Origin: Alphaproteobacteria bacterium
Lineage (GTDB): Bacteria > Pseudomonadota > Alphaproteobacteria > DSM-16000 > Inquilinaceae
Direction of reading: 5' to 3'
NCBI GenBank assembly: GCA_028284045.1
Contig: JANQSN010000050.1
Coordinates: 1-64,000 of the forward strand
DNA: 64,000 nt
Part shown: positions 53,885 to 63,265 of the stretch, in pieces
How positions within the stretch are numbered: position 1 is the stretch's first letter
Layout: each line of letters begins with the position of its first letter
Position numbers and translations under genes: made by a program
The notes under the pieces: generated by a model
Database searches by the model: none
Told to the model about the DNA's origin: nothing
What the model saw: the letters and a program-made list of their open reading frames with translations, nothing else

Positions 53885-54155
53885 CCTGCCGAACCCTTGA
53901 GGTCAGCGCCGTCTTGAGGACGAGCGCGGGAGAGGAGGGGCGTCGAGTCCGCTCCGGCAAAGCCCGACGGCACGGAACAAGTGATGCCACACTGGGTTTC
54001 CGGCCACGGCGCGACCGTGACGAGAAATCCGAGCTTGCACTTACCCGCCATATCAACGGGTTGCAACTTTAGCAGAATTATGGCTGCGCTTGCAGCGCTA
54101 CAGTAAAGCCGGTAGCCTCGCGCCGCCTTGGTCGGACCGATGTCGGCCGATCTCT

Positions 54156-54230
54156 TGGGGCGTCGCCAAGTGGTAAGGCAACGGTTTTTGGTACCGTCAT
54201 TCGCAGGTTCGAATCCTGCCGCCCCAGCCA
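54156..54230 (+). tRNA. tRNA-Gln (anticodon TTG)
   Basis: A 75-base cloverleaf: acceptor TGGGGCG/CGCCCCA, D-arm with GGTAAGGC, anticodon stem ACGGT/ACCGT with loop containing TTG, T-arm GCAGGTTCGAATCCTGC, discriminator G and an encoded CCA. UUG reads CAA and, by wobble, CAG glutamine codons. It stands alone between the PodJ-like gene and the glycan block. Confidence 0.95.
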
Positions 54231-54285
54231 CCGGCGCAACCGGCCAGCCCGCTGGCCCGATCCGACGCCGACCGCCAAGCCGACT

Positions 54286-55443
54286 TCAGGCCGGATCCAG
54301 GCCGATGCACGCGCGGTAGAGCCGCACCGTGTCACGGCCGATCGCCTCGGCGGAGAAATCCGCTTCCACCAGCCGGCGCGACGCCAGCCCGAACTGGCGG
54401 CGCAGGCCCGCATCGGCGACCAGCCGGGCGAGCGCCTCGGCCAGCGCGCCGGCATCGTCCGGCGGCACCAGCAGCGCATTGACGCCAGCGCGGGCGATCT
54501 CCCGGCAGCCGGGAACATCCGTCGCCACCAAGGGCCGGGCACTGGCCGCGGCCTCCAGCAGGCTCTTCGGCAGGCCCTCCCGGCGCGACGCCAGCACGCC
54601 GATATGCGCCCCGCGCCAGACGGCGGCGACATCGTCGGTGTGGCCGTGCCAGACGATCCCGGCCTGCCCGGCATGGCGCCTCAGCGCCGCGTCGCGCAGG
54701 CTGGTCGGGTTCTCCGGGTCCGGTGTGCCAACCAGCCACAGCGTCACCGGATGCCCCGCCGCGTGCAGCCGGCGGAAGGCGGCGATCAGCGTTGCGACCC
54801 CTTTGTCGGCGAGCATGCGGCCGACATAGGCGATCACCACCGGCGGCGCCGGCGGCGCCGGTGCCGGGCTGTAGCGCGCCACATCGACGCCGGAGCCGCG
54901 GATCAGCCAGGCTCGGTCCGGGTCGATCAGCCCGCGGTCGACCAGCAGGTCGCGGTCGTCGCCGTTCTGCACGATCACCCGGCTGGGCCGCCGCCGCAGC
55001 AGCCAGCCGAGCAGCGGGTAGACCAGCTGGGCCAGCAGCCGCGCGGTCCAGCGCCGGCCGATGAACAACGTGCCCAGGCCGGTCGGCGCGTTGACCACCG
55101 CCGGCACGCGGGCAAGCCAGGCGGCCAACCCGCCGAGCACGATCGGTTTCATGGCCACGTGATGCACCACCGCCGGCCGGTGACGGCGGTAGAGCCGGGC
55201 GATCGCCCAGACCGCGCGGATCAGCGCCAGCGGGTTCAGGCTGCGGCGCCGCCAGGCCAGCGGCATGAGCGTGAAGCCGGCTTCCTCGATGCGCGGGCCG
55301 TGCTGGGCGACGCGGGTCGCCACGGCGACGCGGAACCCCGCCGCCTGGGCCGCCCGCGCCATCGGCAGGCGGTGCGACCAAAAATACCAGTCCTCCGTCA
55401 CCAGATAGATCAGGAGCGGCGGTGAAGGCGGCGTCCCGTTCAT
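54286..55443 (-). CDS. Glycosyltransferase family 4
   Basis: A 385-aa GT-B enzyme. The N-terminal domain is acceptor-side (TEDWYFWSHRLPMARAAQAAGF, split over strand and helix). The C-terminal domain has VIAYVGRMLADKGVATLIAAF and SRREGLPKSLLEAAA, with the EX7E-like catalytic region. It resembles transferases of capsule or undecaprenyl-linked glycan assembly. It overlaps the upstream GT4 gene by ATGA, third in a three-gene minus-strand unit. Confidence 0.88.
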   Translation of the reverse strand: MNGTPPSPPLLIYLVTEDWYFWSHRLPMARAAQAAGFRVAVATRVAQHGPRIEEAGFTLMPLAWRRRSLNPLALIRAVWAIARLYRRHRPAVVHHVAMKPIVLGGLAAWLARVPAVVNAPTGLGTLFIGRRWTARLLAQLVYPLLGWLLRRRPSRVIVQNGDDRDLLVDRGLIDPDRAWLIRGSGVDVARYSPAPAPPAPPVVIAYVGRMLADKGVATLIAAFRRLHAAGHPVTLWLVGTPDPENPTSLRDAALRRHAGQAGIVWHGHTDDVAAVWRGAHIGVLASRREGLPKSLLEAAASARPLVATDVPGCREIARAGVNALLVPPDDAGALAEALARLVADAGLRRQFGLASRRLVEADFSAEAIGRDTVRLYRACIGLDPA

Positions 55444-56543
55444 GGCGTCGCCCCGTCGAGCAGCGCCAGGAAGCGCGCCCCCACCACCGACTGGTCGAAG
55501 CGCGCCGGCAGCAGGCTCGCGGCATCCTCCGATCGGTCGCGCGGCACGGCCGCCGCGACCGCCCCGGCGAACGCGGCGCCGGGCGCAGCGATCGTCAGCG
55601 CGCCGGCGGGGACATCCGCGGCGATCTCCGGCAATCCGCCCGCCTCCGGCGTTGCGATGACGGGCACGCCCAGCGCCAGCGCCTCCAGCGCGGCATTGGG
55701 CAGGCCTTCCCAGCGCGACGGCATCAGGAAGGCATCCGCCCCGGCCACCCAGGCCACCGCATCGGCCTGCCAGCCGGGAAGCGACACGCGGCCGTCCAGC
55801 CCGGCGGCCGCGATCGCGCGGGCCAGTGCTGCGCGCTCCGGCCCTTCCCCCAAAATCGTCAGATGGTCATCGGGGCCAAGATCGGGCCACAGCGCCAGCA
55901 GCCGGTCAAAACCCTTCTGGCGTACCAGCCGGCCGCTGGCGACGAAGCGGCGGCCCGGGCCCGGGTGACGCCGCACCGGCCGGGCGCGGTCCCTCAGCGC
56001 CGCCGCATCCACCGGGTTCTCCAGCACCGCCAGGCGGGCCGCCGGCACGGCGAAGTCGCGGGCGAACTCCGCCGCCATCCGCGCGGAGGTGGCGAGCACC
56101 AGATCGGCGCGCCGGTAGAGGCGGCGGTAGAGGAACCGGGCCACGGACGGGTGGGGCCAGTTCGCCAGTGCCAGAGACGGCAAATTCGCCTCCCGCAGCA
56201 CCAGCCGGCCCGGGCGGAACAGCCCGGCCGTCGCCGCCAGCGCCAGATTGATATAGCCGAAGCTGGAGACCACCGCCGCCGGCCGGGCTCGCCGCAGCCG
56301 GCCGATCAGCGCCGGCCAGGCCGCGCGCAGCCGCCGCCGGCCCAGCACCTCCACCGCGATTCCGGGTTCCCGCGGCACCGCCAGAGGGCCGGCATCCTCC
56401 AAGAGCAGAAGAAGGCAAGGCCGGCCGCCGGCCGCCGCCGCCTTCAGAAGGGTCAGCGTCACCCGCTCCGCTCCGCCCCCGGCGAGGGAGGGCAGCACGA
56501 ACACCAGCGGTCCGGTTCGGGGCCGATCCGTCGTTTCAGCCAT
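55440..56543 (-). CDS. Glycosyltransferase family 4
   Basis: A 367-aa GT-B enzyme. LPSLAGGGAERVTLTLLKAA is the glycine-rich N-terminal loop; FVASGRLVRQKGFDRLLALWP and PSRWEGLPNAALEALALGVPV mark the nucleotide-sugar-binding C-terminal domain. It overlaps both the PseG-like gene (8 bases) and the next GT4 gene (4 bases). Sugar and acceptor unknown. Confidence 0.88.
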   Translation of the reverse strand: MAETTDRPRTGPLVFVLPSLAGGGAERVTLTLLKAAAAGGRPCLLLLLEDAGPLAVPREPGIAVEVLGRRRLRAAWPALIGRLRRARPAAVVSSFGYINLALAATAGLFRPGRLVLREANLPSLALANWPHPSVARFLYRRLYRRADLVLATSARMAAEFARDFAVPAARLAVLENPVDAAALRDRARPVRRHPGPGRRFVASGRLVRQKGFDRLLALWPDLGPDDHLTILGEGPERAALARAIAAAGLDGRVSLPGWQADAVAWVAGADAFLMPSRWEGLPNAALEALALGVPVIATPEAGGLPEIAADVPAGALTIAAPGAAFAGAVAAAVPRDRSEDAASLLPARFDQSVVGARFLALLDGATP

Positions 56544-57564
56544 CGCCCTGATCGGTCAAACGCAAGAGAGCCTCGACGACCCGCTCCGCCCCCCGCCCGT
56601 CGACCAGATCGACGCCCGCCCGGCGCAGCCTGAGGCGATGGTCGCCATCCTCGATCAGCGCCGCAATCGTCTCGGCCAGCGCGGTCGGTGAGGCGTCCCC
56701 GATCCGGCCGGCATCGATGGTGGCACCGGCCGCGGCAACGGCGATGACGTTCCCCGCGTCGGCCGCATCGCGCGCCAAGGTGATCGATGGCACGCCGCAG
56801 CACAAGAGGCCCGCGAGCTGCCAGCCGCCATGGCCGATGACCAAGTCGGTGGCGCGAAAATAGTCCGTCGGATCCCCCCAGTCGACCTCCACCATCGCCG
56901 AGCCGAGCCGCTCGGCCTGACGGCTGATCTGCTCGATCTCCGCCATATGGCGGTCGGCCAGCACGACGATCACGCCGCGCTGCTCCAGCCGGCCCAGCGC
57001 GTCGAGCGCCAGGTGGACGCCGGCCGGCGCCCCCATCGCCACCAGCAGCCGATCGGCCGTCGGCGGCGCGGCATCCTCGGCGCGCAGCGCATCGCGAACC
57101 GCGCCCAGCGCCGGGTCCAGCAACGCATAGGCAAGCCCGGCGAGCACCGGCCGGCCGCCGGGCGCCGGCGGATCGACGGTCGCCCCGGGCGACGGGTCGA
57201 TCATCAGACCGGCCGCGCCCGACCGGTCGTGTGCCCCGATCACCGCGGTCGGCACGCGGCCCGCGATCTCCGCCAGCCCGTCATGCGCCGCGGCCGGAGA
57301 CGCGAAGACCGCGCCGCGGAGCCTGCCCTCGCCGACCGCCGCGCCGAGGGCGGTGGGGGCGGTCCGGCCGGCTTCCTCCACCAGGGCGAAGCCGCAGCGG
57401 TGGATGGCGGCGATGGCATCGCCTTCCGGCTCGGCGAAGAACCGAACCTCCTGGCCTGCGGCGCGGAGCGCCAGCGCCAACGCAAGGCCTTGCTGGGTCG
57501 CGCCGGTGGCGTCGCGATCTCGCGGCGACAGTCTGATACCCCAGGGGCGGATCTGGCCGGTCAT
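56536..57564 (-). CDS. PseG/GT-B-fold protein of glycan synthesis
   Basis: A 342-aa protein. RLSPRDRDATGATQQGLALALALRAAG resembles the N-terminal nucleotide-sugar hydrolase loop of PseG/SpsG, and the C-terminal DLVIGHGGWQLAGLLCCGVPSITL matches the GGxxxxE-type diphosphate site of GT28/PseG folds. The catalytic His-containing loop of PseG is not obvious, so it may be a transferase or a modified-sugar processing enzyme. First gene of the minus-strand glycan unit. Confidence 0.65.
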   Translation of the reverse strand: MTGQIRPWGIRLSPRDRDATGATQQGLALALALRAAGQEVRFFAEPEGDAIAAIHRCGFALVEEAGRTAPTALGAAVGEGRLRGAVFASPAAAHDGLAEIAGRVPTAVIGAHDRSGAAGLMIDPSPGATVDPPAPGGRPVLAGLAYALLDPALGAVRDALRAEDAAPPTADRLLVAMGAPAGVHLALDALGRLEQRGVIVVLADRHMAEIEQISRQAERLGSAMVEVDWGDPTDYFRATDLVIGHGGWQLAGLLCCGVPSITLARDAADAGNVIAVAAAGATIDAGRIGDASPTALAETIAALIEDGDHRLRLRRAGVDLVDGRGAERVVEALLRLTDQGDG

Positions 57565-57815
57565 CCATGGCTCGAGTCGGATCCCCCGGCATCGTCAATC
57601 GGCCAAGGGGAATCGACGCCGCTGACGACCCGCAACCAGGGTCGGCAGGGACAAGCCTCCTGATACATCAGATCTTGCAACCGAGAAACCGGCGACCCCG
57701 CGCGAGGCCGCTTGGCCGGTCCTCCGGTTGCCCGTCGCGGACGCCCGGGCCTTGCCGTCGCGGGCCGGCGGGACTATGCGATGGGGCGCACGCGCCGGTT
57801 CCGCGCCGGTGTCCC

Positions 57816-59339
57816 ATGAAAAGCGCGATGGTGATGTCCAACCCTGCCCTCGACCCGATCCCGGCGACCGTGGTGCCGCTCGCCGACCTGCCCGCGCCGG
57901 CCACGCCGCCGTCGGACCGCAAGGAGACCCTGCGCCTGCTGTTCGACGACCTGGCCGGCGAGCGCGAGGCGTGGATCGAGCGGTCGATCAGCTTCTACCG
58001 CGAAGACGAGCGGTATATGGGATTCCTCATCCAGCCGGGCCTGCGCGTGCTGGACATCGGCTGCGGAACCGGGCGGCTGCTCGCCGCGCTGGCCCCGTCG
58101 GTCGGCATCGGCGTCGACTTCAGCGGCGCCATGGTCGCCGAGGCGCGCCGGCGCCATCCGGAGCTGACCTTCCTGGAAGGCGATCTGGAGGATCCGGCGA
58201 CCATCGAGGAACTGGCCGAGCAAGGCCCGTTCGACGCGATCGTGCTGTCCGACACGTTGGGCTTTGTCGACGATGTCCAGACGGCGCTGGAGCGCCTGCA
58301 GCCGCTCTGCCACGCCGACACCCGCCTGATCGTCGCGCAATACTCCCATCTCTGGGAGCCGGCATTGAGCCTGGCGACGCGCATCGGCCACCGCATGCCG
58401 GTGCCGCAGGCCAACTGGCTCGCCTCCGTCGACGTGTTGAACCTGCTGACGCTGGCCGGCTTCGAGCCGATCAAGCGGGAATGGCGCCAACTCCTCCCGC
58501 GCCGCCTGCTCGGCCTCGGCTGGCTGGCCAACCGGTTCTTCGCACCCTTGCCGGTGCTGCGCCGGCTGTGCCTGCGCCACTACATCGTCGCGCGGTCGAT
58601 GCGCGCCCAGCGGCCGCGGTCGCTGTCCGCCTCCATCGTCATCCCGGCGCGCAACGAGCGCGGCAATATCGAGGCGGCGGTGGAGCGGCTGCCGCCCTTC
58701 GGGCGCGAGCAGGAGATCGTCTTCGTCGAAGGCAACAGCCAGGACGGCACCTGGGAGGAGATCTTGCGGGTGCGCGACCGGCACCCGGATCGCCGGATCA
58801 CCTGCCTGCAGCAGACCGGGCGCGGCAAGGGCGATGCGGTGCGCGCCGGCTTCGCCGCGGCGTCGGGCGAGGTGGTGATGATCCTCGACGCCGACCTGAC
58901 GGTGCCGCCGGAGGACCTGCCCAAGGTCCACCGGCTGATCGAACGCGGCAGCGCGGAATTCGTCAACGGCACCCGCTTCGTCTACCCGATGGAGGCGGAG
59001 GCGATGCGGTTCCTGAACTACTGGGCTAACCGCACCTTCGCCGTCATCTTCTCCTTCCTGCTCAACCAGCCGTTCAGCGACACGCTTTGCGGCACCAAGG
59101 CGCTGACCGCCGACGCCTATCGCCGGCTGGCGGCGAACCGGCACTATTTTGGCGATTTCGACCCGTTCGGCGATTTCGACCTGATCTTCGGGGCGGCCAA
59201 GCTCAACCTCCGCATGGTGGAGGTGCCGGTGCGCTATGCCGCGCGCCACTACGGCACCACCCAGATCTCGCGCTTCCAGCATGGCTGGCTGCTCTTGCGC
59301 ATGGTGGTCTTCGCCTATCGCAAGCTGAAGGCCCTTTGA
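57816..59339 (+). CDS. Methyltransferase - GT2 glycosyltransferase fusion
   Basis: A 507-aa two-domain protein. Residues ~40-260 are a class I SAM methyltransferase (VLDIGCGTGRLLAAL, 78-92). From ~270 follows a GT2 domain of the dolichyl-phosphate-sugar synthase type (SASIVIPARNERGNIEAAV; MILDADLTVPPEDL with Asp358-Asp360; GTKALTADAYRRL). No membrane tail is present. The ATG at 57816 is chosen, with ATGs at 57828 and 57834 possible. It is coupled to the next methyltransferase gene by TTGA. Confidence 0.85.
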   Translation: MKSAMVMSNPALDPIPATVVPLADLPAPATPPSDRKETLRLLFDDLAGEREAWIERSISFYREDERYMGFLIQPGLRVLDIGCGTGRLLAALAPSVGIGVDFSGAMVAEARRRHPELTFLEGDLEDPATIEELAEQGPFDAIVLSDTLGFVDDVQTALERLQPLCHADTRLIVAQYSHLWEPALSLATRIGHRMPVPQANWLASVDVLNLLTLAGFEPIKREWRQLLPRRLLGLGWLANRFFAPLPVLRRLCLRHYIVARSMRAQRPRSLSASIVIPARNERGNIEAAVERLPPFGREQEIVFVEGNSQDGTWEEILRVRDRHPDRRITCLQQTGRGKGDAVRAGFAAASGEVVMILDADLTVPPEDLPKVHRLIERGSAEFVNGTRFVYPMEAEAMRFLNYWANRTFAVIFSFLLNQPFSDTLCGTKALTADAYRRLAANRHYFGDFDPFGDFDLIFGAAKLNLRMVEVPVRYAARHYGTTQISRFQHGWLLLRMVVFAYRKLKAL

Positions 59340-60112
59340 CCCTGGGCGGGGCGACGGCCAGCGCGGCGGCGGCCGCGCGCCTGGGCGAGCATCGCGGGCG
59401 CTGGCAGGACAAGCCGGTGCTGCGGGCGATCTACGGCGACTATTACGACCGGCTCGCCGCCCGGCTGGTCGCAGGGCGCACGCTGGAACTGGGCGGCGGG
59501 CCCGGCAACCTGAAGTCCTGGATCGCCGGGCGGCCCGGGGCGGGGCCGGTGGTGACCACGGATATCGTGGCCAACCCCTGGCTCGATGCCGCCTGCGACG
59601 CCCAGGCCCTGCCCTTCGCCGACGGCGCCTTCGCCAACATCGTCATGGTCGACGTGCTGCACCATATCGAGCGGCCGGTGCGCTTCCTGACCGAAGCGGT
59701 GCGCGTGTTGCGCCCTGGCGGGCGGCTGGTGGCGCTGGAGCCGGCGATCACGCCGGTCGCGGGGCTGGCCTACCGCTTCGCCCATCCCGAGCCGGTGGAC
59801 ATGGCCGCCGATCCGCTGGCCGACGGCCCGTTGCAGCCCGGCCGCGACCCTTTCGACGCCAACCAGGCGGTGGCGACGCGGCTGGCCGGCCGCGACCGCG
59901 CCCGCACCGCGCATCGGATCGCCGGGCTGCGGTTGATGGAGACGCGCTGGCTGAGCCTGTTCGCCTACCCGCTGTCCGGCGGGTTCCGGTCTTGGTCGCT
60001 GATCCCGGCCGGCCTGGTGCCGGCGGCCCTGGCGATGGAGCGGTGGCTGGAGCCGTGGCTCGGCCGGTTGGCCGGGTTCCGCTTGCTACTGGTCTACGAG
60101 CGGACGCCATGA
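59336..60112 (+). CDS. Type 11 SAM-dependent methyltransferase (TTG start)
   Basis: A 258-aa class I methyltransferase. LELGGGPGNLKSW is the SAM-binding loop and MVDVLHHIERPVRFLTEAVRVLRPGG the motif IV-VI region. The conserved N-terminus begins right after a TTG at 59336 that overlaps the upstream stop (TTGA), so that start is used. It probably methylates a sugar or lipid intermediate made by its neighbours. Confidence 0.82.
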   Translation: MTLGGATASAAAAARLGEHRGRWQDKPVLRAIYGDYYDRLAARLVAGRTLELGGGPGNLKSWIAGRPGAGPVVTTDIVANPWLDAACDAQALPFADGAFANIVMVDVLHHIERPVRFLTEAVRVLRPGGRLVALEPAITPVAGLAYRFAHPEPVDMAADPLADGPLQPGRDPFDANQAVATRLAGRDRARTAHRIAGLRLMETRWLSLFAYPLSGGFRSWSLIPAGLVPAALAMERWLEPWLGRLAGFRLLLVYERTP

Positions 60113-61095
60113 GCGGCGAGGCTCACGACCTGACGCAAGCCGCGCCGGACCGCCCGTCCGGCCGCGGCCGGCGGATCGCGCTGATCGCGCTGAAGCTGGC
60201 GATCTCCGTCGGGTTGTTGGTCGTGGTGCTGTGGGGGGTGGACCGCCAGGCCCTGCTGGCGCAGATCGCCGACGTGTCGCCGGGGTTGCTGGCCGGGCTG
60301 GTGGCGCTGTTGCTGGCGGCCGGGGTGCTGCAGGGGTTGCGCTGGCGGCTCGTCCTGGCGGTGGCGGAAGGCCATCGCCGGCGCTTCCCGGCGGAGCGGA
60401 TCGCGCTCTTAAGCCTGTTCTTCCTGCAGGTGGTGCCCTCGGTCCTCGGCGCCGACGCGGTGCGGGCCATCATCGCCCACCGGGCCGGCGTGGCGGTCGG
60501 CGACGCCGTGTCCAGCGTCGTCGTCGACCGGCTGTCGGCCCTGGCGGTGCTGGTGACCATGGCGACGGCGGCCCTGCCGGTGCTGTTCGCGCTGGCGGGC
60601 GACGATCCCGCGGTGTGGTCGGCGGCGGCCCTGCTCGCGCTCGCCATCACCGGCTATGCGGTGGTCCTGGCGTTGCGCTGGCTGCCCGCCGCCTTCGGCC
60701 GGCACCGCCTGGTGCGGGCGCTGTTGCGCCCGGTCTCGCTGTTCTGGGCGTTGCTTGGCCGGCCGCGGCCGCTGGCCGGCGTGGCGGTGCTATCGCTGGC
60801 CATCCATACCACCAGCCTGACCATCTTCGCCCTGCTGGCCGCCGCGGTCGGCATCGTCGCCCCTCTCCCGGCGGTCGCCGCCATCGGGCTGTGCGTCCTG
60901 ATCGTCACCATGGTGCCGATCTCCATCGGCGGCTGGGGCGTGCGCGAGGGCGCGGCCGTCGTCGCCTTCGGCTTCGTCGGCGCCGATCCCGCGGCGGCGG
61001 TGGCGACGTCGATCCTGTTCGGCGGCGTCATGGTTGTGGCCGGCGTGGCCGGCGGGCTGATCTGGCTGGCCGGGGACGTCGCCGGCCGGCGTTGA
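60109..61095 (+). CDS. Lysylphosphatidylglycerol synthase TM-domain (UPF0104) membrane protein
   Basis: A 328-aa protein with about eight membrane helices, a flippase-like MprF/AglD domain without the lysyltransferase part. FFLQVVPSVLGADAVRAIIAHRAG and PISIGGWGVREGAAVVAF are the family motifs. Members often accompany dolichyl-phosphate-sugar synthases and may help move lipid-linked sugars. Its ATG overlaps the methyltransferase stop (ATGA). Confidence 0.87.
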   Translation: MSGEAHDLTQAAPDRPSGRGRRIALIALKLAISVGLLVVVLWGVDRQALLAQIADVSPGLLAGLVALLLAAGVLQGLRWRLVLAVAEGHRRRFPAERIALLSLFFLQVVPSVLGADAVRAIIAHRAGVAVGDAVSSVVVDRLSALAVLVTMATAALPVLFALAGDDPAVWSAAALLALAITGYAVVLALRWLPAAFGRHRLVRALLRPVSLFWALLGRPRPLAGVAVLSLAIHTTSLTIFALLAAAVGIVAPLPAVAAIGLCVLIVTMVPISIGGWGVREGAAVVAFGFVGADPAAAVATSILFGGVMVVAGVAGGLIWLAGDVAGRR

Positions 61096-61198
61096 GCGGC
61101 GCGCGGCGGGCGGAACCCTCAAGCATCCGTTAACAGCGCCGGGGTTACGCTCGCCCGTCCGCCGGTTGCCTGCGCCGACGGATCTTGAGGCCGACGCG

Positions 61199-63001
61199 AT
61201 GATCCCGAAGGCGCCGCCGCGCACCCCCGCTTGGCTGCTCGCCGCCGTGCCTCTCTTGGCGGCGGCCCTGATCGCCGTGGCGCGCGACTACCGCGCCTTC
61301 CCGGAGATCGACGACTTCGTCTATCTGCCGATGGCCTGGGCGGCGCTGGACGCCGGCGCCTTCGCCGGCGACTGGGTGATCGCGCACTACGTGCTGCACG
61401 CGCCGGTCTGGGTGCCGCTGGTGGCGCTGTTGGAAGCGACCATCGGCTTCCCCTTGGGCTATTGGATCCTTACCCAGCTTTTGACCATCGGCGCCTGCGG
61501 TGCGCTCTACGCCCTGTGGCGGCAGCTCGGCGGCGGAGCGGCGGGCTTCCTGGTGCTGCCGGTGGCGCTGGCGCTGGGCACCGTGCTGGGCATCGGCCGC
61601 GGCCAGTTCGACGGGCTGATCGCGCCCGGCTTCCACGTCCAATCGCTGGCGCTGGTCTGCCTGTTGGCCGCCTATGCGCTGGCCGTCGCCGGCCGGCCGA
61701 TGGCGGCCGGCGTGGCGCTGGCACTGTCGGCGATGAGCCATCCGGTGGTGGCGACCCATGGTGCGCTGGTGCTGGTCGTGGTCGCGCTGTGGGACGGCCC
61801 GGGCGGCTGGCGGCGCCTGGCGAAGACAGGGTTGGTCGCCGCCCTGGTCGCCGCCCCGGTGACGGTGCCGCTGGCGCTGGCGCTCCTCGACGGCAGCGGC
61901 GGCGGCGGGGCGGAGGCGGCGCGAGAGGCGGTGGTCGACGGCTATCTCTTCCGCACGCCGCACGAATTCGCACTCGACGAGAGCCTGGCGATCGTGCGCG
62001 TCTTCATCGGTCTGGTCGCCCTGGCCGGGCTGGCGGGTGGCCTGCGCGCCTGGCGCGCCGCGGCGGCCGATGGCGGCGACACCGGGCCGCCGCGCCGGGC
62101 GCTCGGCCTGCTGGCGGGCCATGCGCTGTTGTTCGCCGCCGCGCTTCTGGCCCATGGCGGGTTGTCGCCGGACCTTCGAGTGACCGACTCGACCTGGCCT
62201 TACCTTCTGCATCTGACGCGCACGACGCCGGTGCTGATCGGGCTGTCGCTGCTGCTGGCCGGGCTCGGGCTGGCGCTGTCGCTCAGCCGCCGGCGGATCG
62301 GCGATGCGCTGGGGGCGGTTCTGCTGATCGGCACGCTGGTGACGGTCGGCCTGTTTCAGTCGCTGTTCGGGCTGTGGGCGGTCTGGCTGGCCGTGCTGGC
62401 GGGCGTGCTGGTCCTGGTGCTGGACCGCTGGCCCGACCGCCGGTGGGTGCTGCCGATCGCCCTGTTGATCGCCGTCGGTTTCGCCACGGCCGCCTGGCGC
62501 GATCCGTTGAGCCGGCCGCCGCCGGCCGGGACGGCCGGGCTATACGACTGGATCGGGGCGGAGACGGCGGCCGATGCGCTGTTCGTAGTGCCGCCGGGGC
62601 TGCAGAGCTTCCGGCTCTACACCCGCCGGCCGATCGTCGTCGACTTCAAGACCTTCCCGGCCTCCACCACCGCGGCCATCGCCGAATGGCGCCGCCGGCT
62701 GGAGCTGGTCAGCGGGGCGGACGACGCGGCCTTGGCGGCGCGCGGATGGGACGGCCTGTTGCTGTGGGAGCGTGCCTATGCCAGCGCCGACGGCGCCCGC
62801 ATCGCCGGGTTGCTGGACGAGACTGGCGCCGACTACTTCGTCTGGCCGCGGCTGACGGTGCACGAGACCCCGTGGAGCGACGGTCCGATCGCCGACGTGC
62901 CTCCGCCGCCCGCCGACCTGGCGGCGCATGGCCTGGCCGTCGTCTTCGGCGGCGCCGACAGCGGGTATCTGGTGATCGCGGAGGCGCCGGCGGAGTCATG
63001 A
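61199..63001 (+). CDS. Polytopic membrane protein, probable GT-C-type glycosyltransferase
   Basis: A 600-aa protein with about 12 membrane helices followed by a ~150-residue soluble C-terminal domain. After helix 1 comes YRAFPEIDDFVYLP, an acidic first loop reminiscent of GT-C transferases, but no family-specific motif is certain. The ATG at 61199 has GAGG nine bases upstream; a TTG at 61166 is an alternative. It is last in the plus-strand glycan block and may use the lipid-linked sugar made by the GT2 fusion. Confidence 0.65.
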   Translation: MIPKAPPRTPAWLLAAVPLLAAALIAVARDYRAFPEIDDFVYLPMAWAALDAGAFAGDWVIAHYVLHAPVWVPLVALLEATIGFPLGYWILTQLLTIGACGALYALWRQLGGGAAGFLVLPVALALGTVLGIGRGQFDGLIAPGFHVQSLALVCLLAAYALAVAGRPMAAGVALALSAMSHPVVATHGALVLVVVALWDGPGGWRRLAKTGLVAALVAAPVTVPLALALLDGSGGGGAEAAREAVVDGYLFRTPHEFALDESLAIVRVFIGLVALAGLAGGLRAWRAAAADGGDTGPPRRALGLLAGHALLFAAALLAHGGLSPDLRVTDSTWPYLLHLTRTTPVLIGLSLLLAGLGLALSLSRRRIGDALGAVLLIGTLVTVGLFQSLFGLWAVWLAVLAGVLVLVLDRWPDRRWVLPIALLIAVGFATAAWRDPLSRPPPAGTAGLYDWIGAETAADALFVVPPGLQSFRLYTRRPIVVDFKTFPASTTAAIAEWRRRLELVSGADDAALAARGWDGLLLWERAYASADGARIAGLLDETGADYFVWPRLTVHETPWSDGPIADVPPPPADLAAHGLAVVFGGADSGYLVIAEAPAES

Positions 63002-63028
63002 CCCCCGCATGTCCCCGAAGTACCAAGT

Positions 63029-63050
63029 CGTCATGCCCGCGCAGGCGGGC
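63029..63050. repeat. Short REP-like hairpin
   Basis: GATGCCCGC and GCGGGCATC-type arms pair around a small centre near 63030-63050, followed by a second GC hairpin around CCCCCG/CGGGGG (63075-63091). Position after the end of the glycan block suggests a 3' hairpin or dispersed repeat. There is no T-run. Confidence 0.4.
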
Positions 63051-63118
63051 ATCTCCCGACACATGCCGAGAAGGCCCCCGACGGTGCGGGGGCGACGGAC
63101 TTTGATGAGAGGCCAGCG

Positions 63119-63259
63119 ATGATCAACGTCACACAAGAACCGGCCGCGACCGCGGCGAAGAGCACCGCGCGGCCCTTGGCCGGTGCCTATGCCGTTGCGC
63201 TGCTGCTGCTGGCGCTCGGCCTGGTCGGCTTCTGGCTGACGGCCCTGCCGCTCATCTGA
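63119..63259 (+). CDS. 46-aa single-pass membrane microprotein
   Basis: ATG at 63119 with GAGAGG six bases upstream. It encodes a polar 20-residue start (MINVTQEPAATAAKS) and one hydrophobic helix ending LTALPLI. It is convergent with the fdsD/fdhD unit. A good ribosome site and clean helix support a real gene. The family is unknown. Confidence 0.55.
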   Translation: MINVTQEPAATAAKSTARPLAGAYAVALLLLALGLVGFWLTALPLI

Positions 63260-63265
63260 CGGGGC

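Noticed and set aside
52187..53917. 576-codon plus-strand frame opposite the PodJ-like gene
   Set aside because: Gly/Arg/Val-rich shadow of the acidic repeat region. The minus-strand frame contains Sel1 and peptidoglycan-binding domains.
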